Below are positions 7,096-10,226 of a DNA stretch of 10,226 bases, piece by piece. The notes beneath the pieces are model-generated. The model saw nothing but the letters and a program-made list of their open reading frames with translations. It made no database searches and had not been told where the DNA came from. The translations under genes and the position numbers were made by a program. The stretch is from Allomuricauda sp. (GTDB lineage Bacteria; Bacteroidota; Bacteroidia; Flavobacteriales; Flavobacteriaceae): NCBI GenBank assembly GCA_028289745.1, contig JANQOD010000176.1:1-10226 (forward strand), written 5' to 3'. Numbering within the stretch: position 1 is the first letter of the stretch; each line of letters opens with the position of its first letter.

Positions 7096-9669
7096 ATGGC
7101 AGGAAACCCATCAATACGATTAAACAAGGTACTCAGGGAATTGAACATTTCACTGGATCGTGCCGTGGATTATCTGGCTTCTCAAGGACACGAGGTAGAA
7201 GCGAGGCCCACGACAAAGATCAGCGATGAAGTGTACCAAGTACTGTTAGATGAGTTCCAGACCGACAAGAGCAAAAAGGTGGCCTCGAAAGAGGTGGCCG
7301 AAGAGAAGCTCAAAGAAAAGGAAGCACTCCGTATCCAGATAGAGCAAGAGCAAGAAGAGCGTCGTTTGGCACGTGAGAAAAGAAGTGGCGCCGCCGAGGT
7401 CATCAAGGCCAAGGCCGAGCTTTCTGGGCCAAAGACGGTAGGCAAAATAGACCTCGACAAAAAGCCTGCACCAGAAGTTGAGGAAAAACCAAAGGCCAAG
7501 GCCCAAGAAAAACCCGAAGAGGTTGCGAAGCCTGAACCCAAAGAGGTCAAAAAAGAAGTTGAACCCGCTCCCGGGCCCCAGGCCATTGAAACGCAGTACC
7601 AAAAACTTTCTGGGCCAAAGATTACCGGAGACAAGATCGATCTTTCGAAGTTCGACAAACCCAAAAAGAAAAAGGAAGAGAGCAAGCCCGCTTCCGATAA
7701 GGCTGCCAACGGCAAAGCCAGAAGGGGTCAAAAGGGGCAGCGTTTCAGTGCCCCAAAGGTAGAGCCCACAGAAGAAGAAGTGCAAAAGCAGGTGCGTGAA
7801 ACCCTTGAAAAACTCCAAGGAAAATCAAGCAAGGGCAAGGGTGCAAAATACAGAAGGGAAAAGAGAGACCTCCACCGCCAACAGACAGAAAAAGATTTAG
7901 AGCAGCAAGAACTCGAGAGCAAGATATTGAAAGTGACCGAGTTTGTGACCGTGAACGAGGTAGCCACCATGATGGATGTTTCGACGACAGAGATCATCTC
8001 GGCCTGTATGTCACTTGGCATCATGGTGACCATGAACCAAAGACTTGATGCCGAAACGCTCAGCATTGTCGCTGAAGAGTTCGGTTACGAGGTAGAATTT
8101 GTGACCGCCAAGATCGAAGAGGCCATCGAAGTCGAAGAAGACAGTCCTGAAGATCTGAAGCCAAGGGCTCCCATCGTTACGGTAATGGGCCACGTTGATC
8201 ACGGTAAGACCTCTTTGCTCGATTACATTAGAAAAGAGAATGTCATCGCCGGTGAAAGTGGGGGCATCACCCAGCACATCGGTGCTTATGGGGTCACATT
8301 GGAAGGGGGGCAAAAAATTACTTTTCTAGATACACCGGGCCACGAAGCGTTTACCGCGATGCGTGCCAGGGGTGCCCAAGTAACCGATATTGCCATTATC
8401 GTCGTAGCTGCCGATGATGATATCATGCCCCAGACCAAAGAGGCCATCAGCCATGCACAGGCAGCGGGGGTACCGATTGTCTTTGCCATCAACAAGATAG
8501 ACAGGCCCACTGCCAATCCTGATAAGATCAAAGAAGGTTTGGCCGGCATGAATTTGCTTGTGGAAGATTGGGGGGGTAAAATTCAATCACACGATATTTC
8601 GGCCAAAACAGGTCAAGGCATCAATGAATTGCTTGAAAAAGTACTGTTGGAAGCTGAATTGCTTGAGTTGAAAGCCAATCCTGATAAGTTGGCCAATGGT
8701 ACCGTAGTGGAAGCCTTTTTGGACAAAGGCCGTGGATATGTCTCTACGGTTCTGGTACAAGAAGGCACTCTTAAAATAGGCGACTACCTTTTAGCGGGTA
8801 CCCATAGCGGTAAGGTCAAGGCTATGCAAGACGAACGCGGAAACACCGTGAAGAAAGTGAGTCCTGCCACCCCTATCTCGGTATTGGGATTGGATGGCGC
8901 TCCGCAGGCCGGTGACAAGTTCAATGTACTTGAAGATGAGCGTGAAGCCAAACAGATTGCCGCGAAACGTTCGCAGTTACAGCGTGAGCAGTCGGTCAGA
9001 ACACAGCGTCATATCACATTGGATGAAATCGGAAGACGTATCGCACTTGGCGAGTTCAAAGAGCTGAACATTATCTTGAAGGGTGATGTTGACGGTTCTG
9101 TTGAAGCATTGACCGATTCTTTCCAAAAGCTTTCGACCGATGAGATACAGGTAAACATTATCCATAAAGGTGTCGGTGCCATCACAGAATCAGATGTTCT
9201 GCTGGCGAGTGCTTCAGATGCGGTCATTATCGGCTTTAATGTACGACCCATGGGCAATGCCCGAGATATAGCCGAAAAAGAGGAAATCGATATCAGAACC
9301 TACTCGATCATCTACGATGCCATCAACGACTTGAAAGATGCGATGGAAGGCATGCTGTCACCTGAAATCAAAGAAGAAGTAACGGGTACGGCCGAAGTGC
9401 GCGAAACGTTCAAGATCTCTAAAATCGGAACCATTGCAGGCTGTATGGTGACCAGCGGTAAGATCTTTAGAAATTCCCAAATTCGCCTCATAAGGGATGG
9501 CGTGGTCATCTTTACCGGTGAGCTTGCCTCGCTGAAACGCTTCAAAGATGATGTGAAAGAAGTGGCAAAAGGGTATGATTGTGGTATTCAGGTCAAGAAC
9601 TACAATGATGTCAAAGAGGGCGATACCCTAGAAGCTTTCCAAGAGGTGGCCGTCAAGAAAAAACTATAA
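7096..9669 (+). CDS. infB: Translation initiation factor IF-2
   Basis: The 857-residue protein begins 42 nt after nusA. It starts with an IF2_N-type module (SIRLNKVLRELNISLDRAV..., about 6-55). A long, low-complexity linker rich in Lys, Glu, Pro and Ala follows (about 56-270), with the motif LSGPK..GKIDL twice, at 109-120 and 171-183. A second IF2_N module lies at about 273-335. The GTPase domain has G1 GHVDHGKT at 365-372, G3 DTPGH at 412-416, G4 NKID at 466-469 and a SAKTGQG G5. Domains II to IV follow, including GDVDGSVEAL at 663-672 and the C-terminal fMet-tRNA-binding domain. It places initiator tRNA on the 30S subunit and promotes subunit joining. All catalytic motifs are intact. The linker explains several long spurious frames on the opposite strand. 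Confidence 0.98.
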   Translation: MAGNPSIRLNKVLRELNISLDRAVDYLASQGHEVEARPTTKISDEVYQVLLDEFQTDKSKKVASKEVAEEKLKEKEALRIQIEQEQEERRLAREKRSGAAEVIKAKAELSGPKTVGKIDLDKKPAPEVEEKPKAKAQEKPEEVAKPEPKEVKKEVEPAPGPQAIETQYQKLSGPKITGDKIDLSKFDKPKKKKEESKPASDKAANGKARRGQKGQRFSAPKVEPTEEEVQKQVRETLEKLQGKSSKGKGAKYRREKRDLHRQQTEKDLEQQELESKILKVTEFVTVNEVATMMDVSTTEIISACMSLGIMVTMNQRLDAETLSIVAEEFGYEVEFVTAKIEEAIEVEEDSPEDLKPRAPIVTVMGHVDHGKTSLLDYIRKENVIAGESGGITQHIGAYGVTLEGGQKITFLDTPGHEAFTAMRARGAQVTDIAIIVVAADDDIMPQTKEAISHAQAAGVPIVFAINKIDRPTANPDKIKEGLAGMNLLVEDWGGKIQSHDISAKTGQGINELLEKVLLEAELLELKANPDKLANGTVVEAFLDKGRGYVSTVLVQEGTLKIGDYLLAGTHSGKVKAMQDERGNTVKKVSPATPISVLGLDGAPQAGDKFNVLEDEREAKQIAAKRSQLQREQSVRTQRHITLDEIGRRIALGEFKELNIILKGDVDGSVEALTDSFQKLSTDEIQVNIIHKGVGAITESDVLLASASDAVIIGFNVRPMGNARDIAEKEEIDIRTYSIIYDAINDLKDAMEGMLSPEIKEEVTGTAEVRETFKISKIGTIAGCMVTSGKIFRNSQIRLIRDGVVIFTGELASLKRFKDDVKEVAKGYDCGIQVKNYNDVKEGDTLEAFQEVAVKKKL
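7420..7621 (+). repeat. Two-copy direct repeat in the infB linker (16 bp, coding LSGPK)
   Basis: The 16 bases CTTTCTGGGCCAAAGA occur at 7420-7435 and again at 7606-7621, 186 bp apart and in frame. They encode the start of LSGPKTVGKIDL (residues 109-120) and LSGPKITGDKIDL (171-183). Beyond the identical 16 bases the copies differ at DNA level while the protein motif is kept. This suggests an old duplication held by selection rather than a recent one. Confidence 0.7.
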
Positions 9670-9717
9670 ATCGTATCGATAGGGCCACTGTTCTTATGGT
9701 CGGCTCGGCATCGAAAA

Positions 9718-10101
9718 TCAACGCGAGTCGCTTTCAGGTTTGAGCAGCATGGCGCTCGGATACTTTTTTCGCACTTCCAAAAATTTGCGCTCGGCCTCAA
9801 GTTTTGTTTTGAAACGGCCCAAACGTACGCGATAAGTAGGAGACTCAAACTCGATTTTAGAATACCATCCGGGAAAATCGATATCGACCTGTGATTTGAG
9901 ATTTTGGGCTTTTTGATAGCTACCGAACCCTACCTGTATTTGATAGAATTCCGCTTTTGAATTGACCGATCTATAAACGGTCATCAGCTTGTTGATCCGT
10001 TCATCCTGTTGAATGTTCACAGTACCCTCCTGGGCATTCGCAATGAAGAAAAAACCCAATGTAAATACTGCTGTGGCAAAGCTTTTCAAGATGTTTTTCA
10101 T
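9718..10101 (-). CDS. Secreted SPOR-domain protein
   Basis: I chose the ATG at 10101 (127 residues). The first 23 residues form a clear signal peptide: KNILK, a hydrophobic run, then A21-N22-A23 before Gln24, a signal peptidase I type site. The mature protein has a short helical part and a SPOR-like domain at about 51-121 (YQIQVGFGSYQKAQNLKSQV ... YRVRLGRFKTKLEAERKF). It shows the beta-alpha-beta repeat with V-x-x-G-x-F/Y and V-x-L-G-x-F turns. SPOR domains bind denuded glycan strands of peptidoglycan, so a periplasmic envelope role is likely; the specific role is not known. The gene converges on infB with a 48-nt gap. An upstream in-frame ATG (10161) would add 20 residues before the signal peptide, but the predicted promoter lies within that stretch. 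Small SPOR proteins next to infB are, from memory, common in Flavobacteriia. Confidence 0.85.
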   Translation of the reverse strand: MKNILKSFATAVFTLGFFFIANAQEGTVNIQQDERINKLMTVYRSVNSKAEFYQIQVGFGSYQKAQNLKSQVDIDFPGWYSKIEFESPTYRVRLGRFKTKLEAERKFLEVRKKYPSAMLLKPESDSR

Positions 10102-10122
10102 ATAAATGGAACTATGAGAAAA

Positions 10123-10151
10123 CAAAAATAATTCTTTGAACCTTAAACAAA
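10123..10151 (-). promoter_or_regulatory. Bacteroidota-type promoter of the SPOR gene
   Basis: On the minus strand TTTG (10151 to 10148) and TATTTTTG (10130 to 10123) are separated by 17 nt, matching the -33/-7 pattern TTG / TAnnTTTG. The -7 box is 21 nt from the ATG at 10101, leaving a leader of roughly 15 nt. This supports the internal start codon and rules the upstream ATG (10161) out of this transcript. The 17-nt spacing is at the short end of the range. Confidence 0.6.
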
Positions 10152-10226
10152 CATTTTTCATATTATTTAGAATAGTTATAAATTATATATTATAAATACC
10201 TTAACATTTAAAAAATACGGCCTATG
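10152..10226. other. AT-rich non-coding end of the window
   Basis: This stretch is very AT-rich compared with the coding regions and has no supported gene. It reads away from the SPOR gene and ends with ATG at 10224-10226, which might start a plus-strand gene outside the window, but nothing within the window can support that. I saw no TAnnTTTG box on the plus strand here. From memory, a cytochrome c gene of the alternative complex III cluster often lies at this place in Flavobacteriia; this is not visible here. Confidence 0.4.

Noticed and set aside
7182..7818. Long minus-strand open frames opposite the infB linker (177 and 190 residues)
   Set aside because: They are mirror images of the Lys/Glu/Pro-rich linker codons, giving Ser/Phe/Leu-rich low-complexity proteins with no family signature, and they overlap a certain gene.
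9670..9717. Terminator between the convergent infB and SPOR genes
   Set aside because: Only a weak 5-bp pairing (GGCCA with TGGTC, including one G-U) was found, with no T tract in either direction.
10102..10161. Upstream ATG (10161) as start of the SPOR gene
   Set aside because: It would place 20 polar/mixed residues in front of a good signal peptide, and the predicted -33/-7 boxes lie within this stretch.

Overview
The window reads as chromosomal DNA of a member of the Bacteroidota, most likely a (probably marine) Flavobacteriaceae species. The evidence is the protein style (IF2 with a long Lys/Glu/Pro-rich linker, a short NusA without the C-terminal acidic repeats, RimP with a TSAG-type motif), two promoters that fit the Bacteroidota TTG...TAnnTTTG pattern, and almost no Shine-Dalgarno sequences. 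The genus is not determined. No mobile elements, tRNA/rRNA genes or CRISPR arrays were seen.

Left part (1-5226) is one same-strand, tightly packed cluster. It starts with the 3' end of an RND-efflux periplasmic adaptor (1-342), followed after 18 nt by a full-length RND inner-membrane permease (361-3474). Eight nt later begins a four-TM membrane-anchored class III nucleotide cyclase (3483-4586). Its 3' end overlaps by 29 nt the start of a six-TM potassium-channel-like protein with a perfect TIGYG filter (4558-5226). The cyclase/channel pair is the least expected content. The cyclase keeps both metal Asp residues and the transition-state Asn/Arg but has Gln and Ala where canonical adenylyl cyclases have Lys and Asp/Thr. 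The channel has no cytoplasmic ligand-binding domain.

Central and right part (5227-9669) is the conserved translation/transcription operon rimP-nusA-infB. A good Bacteroidota promoter (5252-5281) precedes it. A 9-bp GC-rich hairpin followed by a T-rich tract (5311-5338) lies in the short leader and could act as a terminator for the upstream cluster, an attenuator for the operon, or both. An 11-codon reading frame runs exactly through this hairpin and stops 4 nt before rimP.

At the right end a small secreted SPOR-domain protein (9718-10101, minus strand) converges on infB. It has its own promoter (10123-10151), which shows that the true start is the internal Met rather than the upstream one. 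The last ~75 nt are AT-rich and non-coding as far as visible, probably the upstream region of a divergent gene beyond the edge.
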